A DNA stretch of 64,000 nt from Sipunculus nudus (Eukaryota; Annelida; Sipuncula; Golfingiida; Sipunculidae), in the NCBI GenBank assembly GCA_026874595.1, contig CM049315.1:4956664-5020663 (forward strand), written 5' to 3'. A program made the position numbers and the translations under genes. Numbering within the stretch: position 1 is the first letter of the stretch; each line of letters begins with the position of its first letter. A model generated the notes under the pieces. The model ran no database searches. It was not told the DNA's origin and saw only the letters and a program-made list of their open reading frames with translations. This document shows, piece after piece, positions 31,409-42,628 of the stretch.

Positions 31409-33845
31409 GTTTTTTTGTTTTAAATATAACATTTATTTTGACAAAACATAAACAATACCAATACATATACTCAGAAAACATTACAAAGTCAAAGTATTAC
31501 AAAATTAATACATGTATCTTGGAAAAGAGCAGCATTACATGTCAGACAAAATGCAACAATGACAAAATATAAAAAGTGGGAATGGGGGTGGGGGAAATAA
31601 TAAGGAAAAAAAATTACAAAAAGCACATCAAGGGAAAAAATAAAAAAAAAATAAAAAAAAAAAAGATGCATATTCCTATATACATGGATTCACACATATA
31701 TTCTACATATACAAATACATATTATATGCACAGATATCCAAATATAAACCGAGTTAAAATTTAGAGATACCCCATTTTTCATTAAGTACCTCCAGTTCGT
31801 CTTTTTTTCTGCAATATGTTTTTCAATTTCATAAATCTTTTTTGCATAATTGATACCATCCAATGCTCTTGGTTTCACTTCTTTACATCTACATGTATAC
31901 AAGTATTTTTAAAAATGAGCAATATGAGATTTAATATATCATACTCCTTGACATCCAATATCACTAGCTTTAAGTCCAATATTATTGTTTGATCTCTCAT
32001 TTTCTTGTTAAACCAACAGGCTAATTCGGACCAATATCCTTGGGTAATAGGGCATTCCCAAAACAAATGTGTCAATGATTCTCTTCCTTCTTCACAAAAA
32101 GAACAAGTCTCCTTATCTTCGAAACCAATTTTGAATAAAAATGTATTTGTTGTTAATATTCTATGTATCAAATTAAACTGAAGTATCCTTAGGGTTGTAG
32201 ACTGAGTAAGCTTCACTATATGCAAAAAGGAATTAAGGATATATTTTTTTTGAGTCATATTCAATATTTAGGTCGCTTGTCCATTTTCTTAATATTCTTT
32301 CGGGTTCTACATATAAAGGTCTGAACAGTTCATTGTGTGCAATTTTTGTCACTTTTTCCACCTTAAACAATTGGGAAAATTTACTTATATAATTGTCATC
32401 TTCATTTGTATGCAATAAAATTTTTCTTTCCACTCTCTCGGAATCGAATCCAATAATCCTCTGTATTCAAGAATATTAACTTTTTCAACCCTCAGGCAGA
32501 TTTCTTCATATCTAAGAAATTTCTTAATATCATCTCCAGTTAATAAGTCAGTTAAGCAGTAAATTCCTGCATTTATCCAGTATTTATAAAATAATGGTTT
32601 ATTATCCACCCGAACATGTGAGTTCAACCAGATATTCTGATTACCAATTTCTGTTACTCCTTTGACTTGGTCTTTATAATTGTATGCACACAATGATTGT
32701 AGAACATCTTTCCAGAAGGTATTTGTGTTTACATAACTATATCGTACATCCTCTTTGGCCAAATTACATTTAATCCTCTGATCATACTAAGTACGTCTTG
32801 TTTATATTCTTCGGTGTCCAAGCGACTTTCAAAGATGTTATGTAAGTTCTAGGATGGACCATATTAAGGTCTCCATTGTCATATGATGAAATTAAAGATT
32901 TCTTTTTAATTTTATCTGGCTTGTTGGACCATATGAATCTAAACAGTCTCTGTTCAACAATATTTATAAAATCATCATCAGGTGTAGGCAATACTGAAAA
33001 TAAATATGTAAGCTGTGATAACCCAAAAGTTTTAAGAATTGTAATTTTTCCAAAAACACATCTGTTATTTCTTTTTCACTGACTGAAGTATTCATTAACA
33101 TGTTTTGTTCTTTCGAAACTTTTTGCATTGGCTGTACCTGTGCTAGTAATTCTGTGATACTGTGTACATTTCCTTTCGAAAAAATTGTTTCATATAAGTT
33201 TTTAGAGAATTCTTTAGCTGTTTTTATTATTTCCTTTTGAATGTCTGACAATGACCCATCTACAAGCCTTAATTTGTGTATCTTTTTTGCATTGTAGTTT
33301 CTTTTTTCCAAATTGAGTAAATATTTAGTGGACTTCTCACCTTGTTCATGCCATCTTGTTTTACATCGGATTATGGCTCCGTCTGTTTTCTCCTGTATCA
33401 TCTTTTCTAGTTTATCTTTAGTGTTTTGGTATGCTATGTCATCACTACCATTTAACGCTTTCAGGATTTTTAATTTTCTTTCAAGTATTTGTATTTCATT
33501 TTTCCTTTTTCTTGCTTTTTCAATTCCAAATTTAATGCTTTCCCTTCTAATGTACATTTTCATGGTTTCCCACAGCAGCAGAGGGTTTGTTCCCGGATTT
33601 TCTTCAACTGCACCTTAATTGTTTTATTCATAAGTTTTATATAATCATTTTTCTTTTAATAATGAAGAGTTTAATTTCCACAAGCCAGGACCCTTTTGGT
33701 TTACTGAAGTTCGTATGCCTAAAGTTTTTGCACTGTGATCAGATTTGTAGTTTGGCAGGATGTCAGTGTTCACACAGTTATTAATTAGACCTTGTGATAC
33801 CACAAAGAAGTCAAGGCAGCAGTGTACTGGCTGTGGCTGCTTTCT
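31409..33845 (-). mobile_element. Second Tx1/L1-type LINE copy, RT deleted
   Basis: On the minus strand: end of the endonuclease, linker, a jump over the RT, the post-RT region, the cysteine motif, and a 3' UTR ending in an A-rich tail (CAAAAAAACAAAAT at about 31409). Frames are broken several times. The protein differs clearly from the copy at 1-3764, so it is another family of the same clade. It ends exactly at the last unit of the 31-bp minisatellite. Confidence 0.8.
31875..33845 (-). pseudogene. LINE ORF2 remnant with internal RT deletion
   Basis: Endonuclease end: WSRKQPQPVHCCLDFF, then NYKSDHSA and GPGLWKLNSSLLKEK (33830-33650). Linker: TRWHEQGEKSTKYLLNLEKRN (split here only by an internal Met start near 33563). 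The frame reaches EKEITDVF near 33060 and then enters FGKITILKTFGLSQL in another frame. The latter normally lies after the RT, so motifs A to D and the catalytic FADD box are gone. Next come the post-RT FIWSNKPDKIKKKSLI region, a frameshift near 32780, the WKDVLQ region, and near 32080 the cysteine motif CSFCEEGRESLTHLFWECP, intact. It cannot make an active protein. Confidence 0.8.
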
Positions 33846-33936
33846 AGACCAGGACCGATGATAGACAACAGAAAATTGCCTCCTAATTGGCTGGAACGCA
33901 TGGAAGTTACCTTGACATTGACCCACTCACTCCACG

Positions 33937-34360
33937 TAGTGCTGCGTGTCAGTATGTGCCGTGAAAAGTGTGTCGCACGTCCAGTTCCACTGCACAATCC
34001 GTGTCGAGTTGCGTCGAGAAGAAACCGACGCAACCCGACACGCGTTATTATCGCACGACAAATCGAACATGTTCGATCGTGTCGCAAGGCCCGCGACGCT
34101 TCTTGTGTTGTGTGCTTCTCCACGATGTGTCGTGTGAGCTGGTCCACTGCCACGACACAGGCGGACGTCGCGACACACCGGACGTCATCTGTGTCGTAAA
34201 GCGTGTCGAGAGACGTGTCGGGACGCGTGTCGGCTTTGGTGGGTTCACCCCTTAACCGACACAACCAAGTGTCGGTGTGTGTCGTCGATTTCTGTGTCGG
34301 CTTGTGTCGCGCTGTGTCGAGATACGTGTCTGCCTTGGTGGGTTTACCCCTCAAAGGTCT
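33937..34360. repeat. Cluster of GTGTCG/CGACAC motifs, CpG-rich
   Basis: By eye GTGTCG occurs about 13 times and CGACAC four times in some 400 bases. CpG density is far above the surroundings. Two similar hairpins are present: GTGTCGG...CCGACAC at 34228-34263 enclosing GGTGGGTTCACC, and a related CCTTGGTGGGTTTACCCC block at 34337. Short ORFs on both strands run through it but read as repeat translations. It could be the subterminal-repeat region of a non-autonomous DNA transposon; no outer terminal inverted repeat was found. Confidence 0.55.
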
Positions 34361-36164
34361 ACATCTCAAACACGTTGTTCCTTGACTGTTTGACATTGTC
34401 AACCGTTGTTCCGCTGGAAATAACAACAGCAACTAATGCTATTTTTTTTAATTCCTCCTCAAGGCTGATGTTGTTACATTTAGGTTACTCTGTAAAATCA
34501 TCTGTATTATGGACTCTATATACCTTGAAGGTTGTTTATTTCATTCAACCTTTGGAAACACAATGCATGAAAATTTGTCACCTTGCAAAATCGATACATA
34601 TTGTACGACAATTATTGAAATCCTGCACATGGAAAACACATCTTTTATAATTGACTCAATTGAGATGTAGAGGCAACCTTATGGATTTAAATTTTGCGTT
34701 TATTTATGTAACAATATGTAACAGATCGTAATCTGAGGCAGGGCGTCTACCAACACATCTTGAAGCAGGATCACCATTCTCTTTTTTCATCTGGTCGTTT
34801 CGTGACGGTTATTGTAAGGGCTGGGTATCGTTCAGTCTCTTTACTTACAATACGATTAAACAGTATCATGATAATATTTACTTATTTTTTGCTCGCTTGC
34901 GTGATGGAAACATGTTTGTGACGCCGTAACCTGTAGTGTTCGCTTAAGGGTTGGTAGGCACTCGTTCAAATGACTTGCCAAATCTTTCGTTTTTATAAAA
35001 GGTTTCTTTTCCCTTATAATGAGAAGATATTTTGGGATTAAAATCTTGATCTTGTTTTTGGTCTTTACCCCCTCCCCGGGCACTGCGACCTTTTGCATTT
35101 TATTGAGAAGATGAATAGATTTTACTTTAAGCCATGTAGATATACTTTTTTCATATGGGTCCGGGAATGGGAATCCCCTTATCACATTTCCCCTTGTGAT
35201 ATAGGTTATGATTTTCCACCAAGATTTTGAGCACTATTTTCACCTGATACCGAACATGTTGTTCAGAATATGGAGGTAAAAGTCGATCTCGGGCAATTGC
35301 TAAATTTATAAATCGACACAATTTAAATAAATTACAGGTAAAGTAATGGACAAAAATGTTTTTATGTGCCCTTGTTGGATTAAACATGCAATACCTATTT
35401 AAATAGCAGTAATATACAAAGCGAGCATAAATTTCAACAATAAGGAGGACCGTTCGTAATATCCGTTTTTCATCACTTGTTGGAAGCACCGACAAGTGAA
35501 CATTTATTCCTCGTTCAGTCAATAACACGACAATACATGCGACCTTATTTTAAGGGACCTATTCACATACCAGGTATATTAAATATTAAAAAAATATAGT
35601 GTTTCTCCTAAAAAATTAAACAGTATCTGTCAATATTGCGTTCTAAAACCGTGTGATTTCCCCTGCCCATCAGTAAAAATTAGCTTGCACTGGACGCGAT
35701 TAATGGATCAAATCAAACATAGGGCCAACGCAACCTGGTCGCAAATTCACAAATAAATATTTTTCAAGCTTCAAACCTATGTTCAGTTTTTCCTTCATGT
35801 TTTCTACGCTAAAATTATCAAAAGGTCCTTTAATCTGGAAACAAAAAGGAAAAAACCAGGACTGTTCAGCCTGACTGGCAAAATATTGACTAAAAACGAT
35901 TGATCAAACCATTTACTTCTAGTGATACTCCTAATGACTCCACTAGAACAATAATACAGTTAGACCTTTATAATCCAGCGCCATCGGGGATTGGCGCCAA
36001 GGCCTCCTCCAAAAAAAGTGCTATTGATGATGGATTAAGAATGGGCCATACTGCTAACAATAGCAGGTTGTGTTTCGTTGGTCAGCAGCTTTTGCATCGG
36101 TGATAGAAAGGCAGCAGTTAGTGATTCGTTGCTCGTAGGTAAACAGCTTGAGTAATTCGTCAAC
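34361..36164. other. Spacer, no feature recognised
   Basis: Short ORFs only. Near 35955-36036 is a short inverted motif (TAATCCAGCGCC...GGATTA) faintly like a pogo/Tigger terminus, too weak to call. Confidence 0.45.
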
Positions 36165-37435
36165 AGCTCGTGGGCCGTTGGTCATGGGTCAGCTGCTTGT
36201 GTGTCGTTGGTCATGGGTCAGCTGCTTGTGTGTCGTTGGTCATGGGTCAGCTGCTTGTGTGTCGTTGGTCATGGGTCAGCTGCTTGTGTGTCGTTGGTCA
36301 TGGGTCAGCTGCTTGTGTGTCGTTGGTCATGGGTCAGCTGCTTGTGTGTCGTTGGTCATGGGTCAGCTGCTTGTGTGTCGTTGGTCATGGGTCAGCTGCT
36401 TGTGTGTCGTTGGTCATGGGTCAGCTGCTTGTGTGTCGTTGGTCATGGGTCAGCTGCTTGTGTGTCGTTGGTCATGGGTCAGCTGCTTCTGTGTCGTTGG
36501 TCATGGGTCAGCTGCTTGTGTGTCGTTGGTCATGGGTCAGCTGCTTCTGTGTCGTTGGTCATGTGTCAGCTGCTTGTGTGTCGTTGGTCATGGGTCAGCT
36601 GCTTGTGTGTCGTTGGTCATGGGTCAGCTGCTTGTGTGTCGTTGGTCATGGGTCAGCTGCTTGTGTGTCGTTGGTCATGGGTCAGCTGCTTGTGTGTCGT
36701 TGGTCATGGGTCAGCTGCTTGTGTGTCGTTGGTCATGGGTCAGCTGCTTGTGTGTCGTTGGTCAACAGCTCGTGTGTCGTTGGTCATGGGTCAGCTGCTT
36801 GTGTGTCGTTGGTCAACAGCTCGTGTGTCGTTGGTCATGGGTCAGCTGCTTGTGTGTCGTTGGTCAACAGCTCGTGGGTCGTTGGTCATGGGTCAGCTGC
36901 TTGTGTGTCGTTGGCCAACTGCTCGTCGGTTCGTTGGTCAGTCGCTTGTTGGTCGTTGGCCAACAGCTCATGGGTCGATCGTCTTGGGTCAGCAGCTTGT
37001 GGGTTGTTGGTTAACACTTCGTGGGTCATTGCACGTGAGTCAGCAGTTTGTGGGTCGTAGGTCAACAGCTCGTGGGCCGTTGGTCATGGGTCAGTTGCTG
37101 GTTGGTCGTTGGTCACCAGCTGGTGGGTCGTTGCTCATGGGCGAGCAGTCATTAGGTCTTGGGTCGCAGCTTGTGGGTCGTTTGTCAACAGCTCGTGGGC
37201 CGTTGGTCTTGGGTCAGCAGCTTGTGGGTCGTTGGTCAACACTTTGTGGGTCATTGCACGTGGGTCAGCAGCTTGTGGGTCGTTGGTCAACAGCTCGTGG
37301 GCCGTTGGTCATGGGTCAGTTGCTGGTTGGTCGTTGGTCACCAGCTTGTGGGTCGTTGCTCATGGGCGAGCAGTCCGTAGGTCTTGGGTCACAGCTTGTG
37401 TGCCGTTAGTCTTTGGTCGTGGATTAGCAGCTTGG
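36165..37435 (+). repeat. 29-bp minisatellite with degenerate higher-order part
   Basis: Bases 36176-36760 hold about 20 nearly identical 29-base units (CGTTGGTCATGGGTCAGCTG plus CTTGTGTGT). From 36760 units alternate with a shorter variant (GGTCAACAGCTCGTG). From about 37061 a ~225-base composite block is repeated (GTCAACAGCT at 37061 and 37286). All three plus frames are open for hundreds of codons because the unit lacks stops and 29 is not a multiple of three; this is not a gene. Confidence 0.9.
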
Positions 37436-38278
37436 GGTTTTATCTTTTTTTTTATTATAAAATCCTGACTAAATTATTTCTTATTTTTTTTCCAAATGAG
37501 AAAAATGTTCTAATGTAAAAATATGAATATTCATTGGGTTTGTAGATCCTGTATATGGTCGATGTCTTTCGCTGACATGTCTGGCTGTGATAATCTCAGC
37601 TGGGAATATAAATTGTTCTGCCATATTATTGCCTTTTTGCCAATTTTCGCTGGCAAACGTGACGATATTGGACCAGCTAGATGTTAATCTTGTCCCCATC
37701 AAAACAACTGTGCTCAGCTTGCGATCAGAAATTAATTTGGCGGGACTCTGGTATATCACATGATTAAGGCAATATGGTGTGAAACTGAGACCCGGAACAA
37801 AAAGGCAAACCTGGCGAGCGTGCTACACTTGTAACAACGCGATATTGATCTGTATATACAGGGATCTACCAGGGTAACGCGTTGTTTCATCATGCCCATT
37901 TCATACCAACGCCAGTTATTATTATGTTTTTCTTTGAGCGGCTTCTTGTTTGTCTTTTGGAAACACTACCGAAAGGTTATTTTATTAAGTCTTGTCGACG
38001 GTAAGGGTATTCTCAAGAAACATACCTGGATCACCGTGTTTTGTTTTTCAAAGTACTTTGTACCCTTCCAGACAGGACACTTTGTCTTCCCAGGCCGAGT
38101 GTCAGAGAGTCATCCTTATAAACTGGCAGTAGGGTGTAAACTCCCGAACGGGGTTACCGTTTCAACCGCCCGACCTGTTGTGAACCTCCTTTATTTATAT
38201 CTTGTGCCAGTACTAATCTGTGATGCAACCTGCTGTGATGCCAAACATGACAAACTTTTCTTTCAGCTGGTTTTCATG

Positions 38279-38281
<3 letters not shown>
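37436..38281. other. Spacer with unassigned ORF 37892-38281
   Basis: A 129-codon plus-strand ORF (MPISYQRQLLLCF...) with hydrophobic stretches has no recognisable domain. I give it no function and think chance is likely. Confidence 0.35.
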
Positions 38282-38364
<83 letters not shown>

Positions 38365-38367
38365 GGA
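38282..38367. repeat. (TA)n(GA)n compound microsatellite
   Basis: TA run 38282-38326 followed by GA run to 38367. It borders the hammerhead ribozyme on its 3' side (minus-strand sense). Confidence 0.95.
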
Positions 38368-38370
38368 ATC

Positions 38371-38446
38371 AAATTTCGTCAGACATTTTTACTACTACGT
38401 AGTTTCGTGCACTCATCAGGTAAGACTGTCTGGTTGAAGGAAATTT
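38371..38446 (-). ncRNA. Type I hammerhead ribozyme (self-cleaving RNA)
   Basis: Minus-strand RNA, 5' to 3'. Stem I 5' arm is 38432-38420 (CAGACA, GTC, TTAC). The core CTGATGA is at 38419-38413. Stem/loop II is GTGCAC at 38412-38407, very short. GAA follows at 38406-38404. Stem III is the self-complementary ACTACGTAGT at 38403-38394. The cleavage base A is at 38393, giving a GUA triplet. The stem I 3' arm is 38392-38380 (GTAA, AAA, TGTCTG). Stem I thus has perfect 4-bp and 6-bp helices around a 3x3 internal loop, as type I motifs use for loop-loop contacts with stem II. An outer helix AAATTTC/GAAATTT (38446-38440 with 38377-38371) can extend it. All the conserved core bases are present. Such ribozymes are known from Penelope-like elements and retrozymes; no RT or GIY-YIG frame is recognisable here. 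The weak point is the minimal stem II. Confidence 0.8.
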
Positions 38447-38682
38447 TATGTATTGTTGGCCATCATTGGTTACGTAATGGTTATAGGTTATCCGGTACGT
38501 TTGCTGCTCATTATTACTGAACGACAAAGTACAAGATGCTGCTGTCTGGAAAAGGCACAGTTATGGATAAGGGATCAAACGTATATTGTTGTTGTACAAC
38601 AGTTGTCGGTGTCCAGGTGTGGCAGGTGATGTTTTATCAAGGACATTTCCTGATCAGCATTAGAAACGGTTTTATTGTTAAT
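38447..38682. other. Sequence upstream of the ribozyme, unassigned
   Basis: On the minus strand this is the 5' flank of the ribozyme. No coding frame, LTR or pol III box was recognised. Confidence 0.4.
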
Positions 38683-39143
38683 ATTTTTATGAGTGCGGGG
38701 GGATCATTATGTTGATTTTAACGGCATATCAGGATCGAATTGCCCAAAGACATTTTTCGGCCCATCAGGGCTATAATTAATCAACAGGGGTGAGCCAGGC
38801 AAAAACCCCAGAGTGGGCAAGCATTCAAACCACCAAATAACACCGTCTGTTGACATGATTACAAATTCCTAATTAATAACTTTGTGACATAAAGAATAGG
38901 CCTGCTTATTATATTTTTCTTTTCTTTCATTCTTTCGTTCATTATGGTCGAATGAGGTTAACCATGGACAGGCCCCGCATTGTTTGGCGGCTTGAATGCT
39001 TTCCCGCTCTGGGGCTTTTGCCTGGCTTGCCCCTATTTATTAATTATAGCTCTCATCGGCCCCAAAAATGTCTTCGGGCAATTCGATCCTGATATGCCGT
39101 TACAGTCAACATTTTGATTCCACCCCCGGCTCATAATAATAAA
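38683..39143. repeat. Long-armed inverted repeat (fold-back/MITE-like)
   Basis: Left arm 38690-38838 and right arm 38976-39135 are reverse complements with scattered mismatches and small gaps (about four in five bases agree by eye). Shared blocks include ACGGCATATCAGGATCGAAT, GACATTTTT, CTATAATTAAT, GCCAGGCAAAA and GCATTCAA. Both outer ends start TTATGAG. The spacer is about 135 AT-rich bases. No ORF. It is either a fold-back DNA element or two copies of one repeat head to head. Confidence 0.7.
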
Positions 39144-40050
39144 ATCAATATCTAGAATTCTAGAATACGCCGCCTACCTATTGTACTATCATCTTGAAAC
39201 ACCCATATCAACAGAGGAAGTTATCTGCAATACTACGTGCACTCAACCGTCCGCCATTTTGGATGTAACGTATGCTTCTCCTATAGATATCAGCTTTGCT
39301 GTGACGTGGGGAACTATCTCCACCTGAAGGAGCTGATTGTTTACAGTAATTTGCCCTCTTCGCTGATGAGCGGAAACAGTCTCAAAATAAATGATAACCT
39401 GATATTTGCTTGTCTCGCTTATCGGTGCATGCTTCAGTGATAGTTGTTATTACAACAAGCGAAAGAAGAGCGCATCCCTTCTGAAAGATATTTCGAGGAT
39501 TGGACTACAACCTTTGTTAAAACTGACGGTGGTTGCACTCAAACGTTGTCACGCAACTCCACTGCTCGTTTGTCTTTAACTGTCAGGAAAAAGGTTAAGT
39601 GTATCTTATGGGGGTTTCATTTTTTCATTTTCCCCATAAACCCCAAGGAATTGCTAATAGGGGCTACCGAAGCGCCATGTATCAAAGACATCGAAAGTGT
39701 ATTCAGCTCTTTTCATGGAAACCTGGCCCAGTGCGAACTCGGTCTTAGGAAATTCCATTCAAGACGGAGTCGCGCTGACTGGTCCCTGATAATAAGTGGA
39801 AGAAGTCGGTTCATCTAAATAATTATCAGGGATCATGATATAACATAGAAGGACCAGACACAATCACACACCGCTGTATTGTCAGCTAATGGGATTTGTG
39901 TTCTCTGGCGTTAAGCGACTCAGGCCTGTGGGAATTTACAACAAAGTATTTCAATTTGGATATATAAATTTATCTATCGTTTGATATCCTAATCAAAGAC
40001 CAAAGTCTGTTTGTCCTTCTTGTGTCTTTCTATTTTTCGCCCACCCCCAC
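39144..40050. other. Spacer with unassigned ORF 39444-39818
   Basis: A 124-codon plus-strand frame without a recognisable domain spans most of this stretch; chance or a repeat fragment. Nothing else seen. Confidence 0.35.
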
Positions 40051-40082
40051 TTTCTCTCTCCTTCCCTCCCTCCTCTCTCTCT

Positions 40083-40158
<76 letters not shown>
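40051..40158. repeat. (CT)n(AT)n compound microsatellite
   Basis: CT-rich 40051-40120 followed by AT 40121-40158. Frames across it give S-L and Y-I repeats only. Confidence 0.95.
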
Positions 40159-40164
<6 letters not shown>

Positions 40165-42520
40165 CGACCGGGAACAGCATGAAGTGCGCAATATTATGTT
40201 TATTTTAATTTCTGGTTCTGAAGTCAACGCTGTCTATTGAATCACAAAGAGGATGATGATAATACGTTGATGATAATGACTGGTATGTCAACATTATCAA
40301 ACTGTATGACATCTTTCAGTTTTATGAGTTCTTAAACTGGCTGACTGCTTATGTTTATTCCTATTATAATTATTTCATTATTTGTATATCGTGTAAAAAT
40401 ACAAACTATTTACAGGTGCTTGGATCATTAAATCACATTCCATGGGACACCCATACAAAGTTCACCGGCGCATAAATTTAGGCCCACGGTATTAGAGCCA
40501 AAGATTGCTTCAATAAACACCCATTTTTGGCCTGCGGATGATCTCTTCGAAACAAGCTGATTCAACTGATATAAAATATGGGGAGTACGTCATTGATTTT
40601 TAAGCAATGACGCCATGTCTTCCGCTGCTGATAGGTTAGAGAGGTCTCTATTGTCGTCTTCAATGACTTGGGGATATAAAATTTCTGGCTTCGGCGCAGC
40701 ACCAAGGCTAGCGGATAAGAAAATCAACGTGACCGCCGGCGCGAGAGTTGGCTATTAAAGTCGGCTTTATGAAAACGCATGGGGAAGAATTTAAAAAATG
40801 TTTCAGCTTTCATGAAGTTTTTGTCCGAGCTTTTGTACTGGGAACTGTATTGACCCAAGCTGAATAACGTTTTTTTGTCTTTGAAGTAGTTAAGATTAAC
40901 AAATGTCCCGCGTAACCTTGGTACGTACTGAACGTGACAGTGTAACCTCATGTTAATATAGAAACATAACAAGACCGGCCTAGTTCTGTTACGAAGGGAA
41001 ACGCGAAACTTAATCTTCTAAAGGACAAAAGACTGAACAACAAACTAAAAAAAGTTTTTAAATTTATGTCGAAATAATAACTTTAAAAATGATCAATAAA
41101 ATATTTAAATATATGTAAATAATTGTATCTTTGGTATAAATTAACGAAGCCTTTGTCGGGCTTGCTCAATCTGCTTCAGAAGCTCATCTTTCACGGTAGC
41201 TCCACTTCGGCCCTCTGGTATATATATGGGGGTCTATCGAGAGGTCACAGAGCCTTGGTAAGGTTTGACGATAACCGCAATGTAAGGCTTGACGAGGATG
41301 CAACTATTCGGTCTTTTTTGACAACGCCTAATGGCCTACCAGACCGATGCGGAGATATGGTAATGTCCTTTCCAAGGCACCTAAAATATGCGAAAAAAAC
41401 GTTTTATCTCAGCTTATTGGTAAATCCTCTTGAATTTCTGACCACATGAATACAATCATGTATCGCACGAGTAACTGGACGATAGCCAACGAAACACAGG
41501 AAATGATTTGTTGCCATAGAGACGGAGGCGGAATTCTTGTTAATTTGTGAGTTCGCATGTTTTCTTTTGTGTTAAATCATCACTTGTAGCTTAATCTGAA
41601 TATTACCGACTGTCTACCCAGAAATCGATGCAATAGGATGGATGGCCGGTGCAGTGCGTTTTCCGGCATGACTCAGGTAGGCTTACCAGTCCAATATTAA
41701 GACTCAAGGAGGCGTGTATTCACGGCTACTTTCCTGATTGCCGTTACGAATGGCTAAGTATGTGACTTTACTTGAGAAAAGACCGTTAAATTCAGTAAGA
41801 AGCAGTACTGGCCTGATGACATTAGTATTAAATCTTACGAAGTATCAAATCGTCTGAAAAATATGAATACGAATAAATTACTGAAAAATGTGTAATTTGT
41901 TTTGAAAAAAAATTACTACAGTTGTTTCTTCTTCAGGTATGCTATCTACAGCTAGATGGTTAGCTATTTCATTGTATAGAAAATTGATGAGATCATGACA
42001 AAATTTTACTCACCATAATGTCACTATTGTGGCACCTAAACAGAGAAGATCTCTCACATTGTTCTGAAAAAAATGGGGAAACCAACCTAAATAACCATTT
42101 TATGTAATAACATATGAGAATAAGTATGATAAATGTATAAAAAGTCTTCTTTAAAAAAGTACAATACTTTTAAAGTATGTGTATAAAGTAAAAGCAATGA
42201 TAACAGAAGACCCAGGGTTATCTATCTTTATCTAATTGTACGTCATGCATCCAAGACAATGTACCAAAGACAATGATTATCACGTGGTGTTTAAAGGATA
42301 AATATCAAATATATATAAAAGTAAATCACCTTCCATATTGTACATTGTTTTCGTAAGAACCTTTAGCCACGCCAGGAACAGATTTAGAACGGAGCGCGGC
42401 TCTACAACCTCTATGAAGCATAAAAATCAGGCTCAGTACCGAGGAGCACCACCGGACTTTGGATTTTGCACAGTTTTCTTCATTCTTCTGCTTACGAGTT
42501 AGGTATAAATTTAACAAGGA
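40159..42520. other. Spacer, no feature recognised
   Basis: Short ORFs on both strands, the longest being 41123-41449, none with a motif. AT-rich. Confidence 0.45.
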
Positions 42521-42523
42521 GAG

Positions 42524-42536
42524 TGCGCATGCGCGG
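42524..42536. promoter_or_regulatory. NRF-1-type palindrome (TGCGCATGCGC)
   Basis: A perfect GCGCATGCGC palindrome lies in a locally GC-rich patch about 95 bases upstream of an ATG with a 97-106-codon frame. This motif is a common element of CpG-type animal promoters (family knowledge). Whether it drives a host gene or an element is not decided by the sequence. Confidence 0.45.
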
Positions 42537-42628
42537 ACGGTGAGGACACGCTTTGTGAGAGCTCCAGCTCCTTGCGATTCAAAGCAGCAAGATTTAAAGT
42601 CACCATATACGGAATAAACTACAGAAAT

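Noticed and set aside
35950-36040. pogo/Tigger-like terminal inverted repeat
   Set aside because: Only a six-base inverted match (TAATCC/GGATTA) and a vague resemblance; no second end or TA duplication.
36148-37409. Three overlapping plus-strand ORFs of 288-402 codons
   Set aside because: All come from the 29-base minisatellite, open in all three frames. Equal openness in every frame argues against coding.
37892-38281. 129-codon ORF as a membrane protein gene
   Set aside because: Some hydrophobic stretches but no clear signal peptide, domain or splice pattern; left unassigned.
39364-39385. Second hammerhead-like string CTGATGAGCGGAAAC on the plus strand
   Set aside because: There is no room for stem II, stem III would need a one-base loop, and no stem I complement flanks it. 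Chance match.
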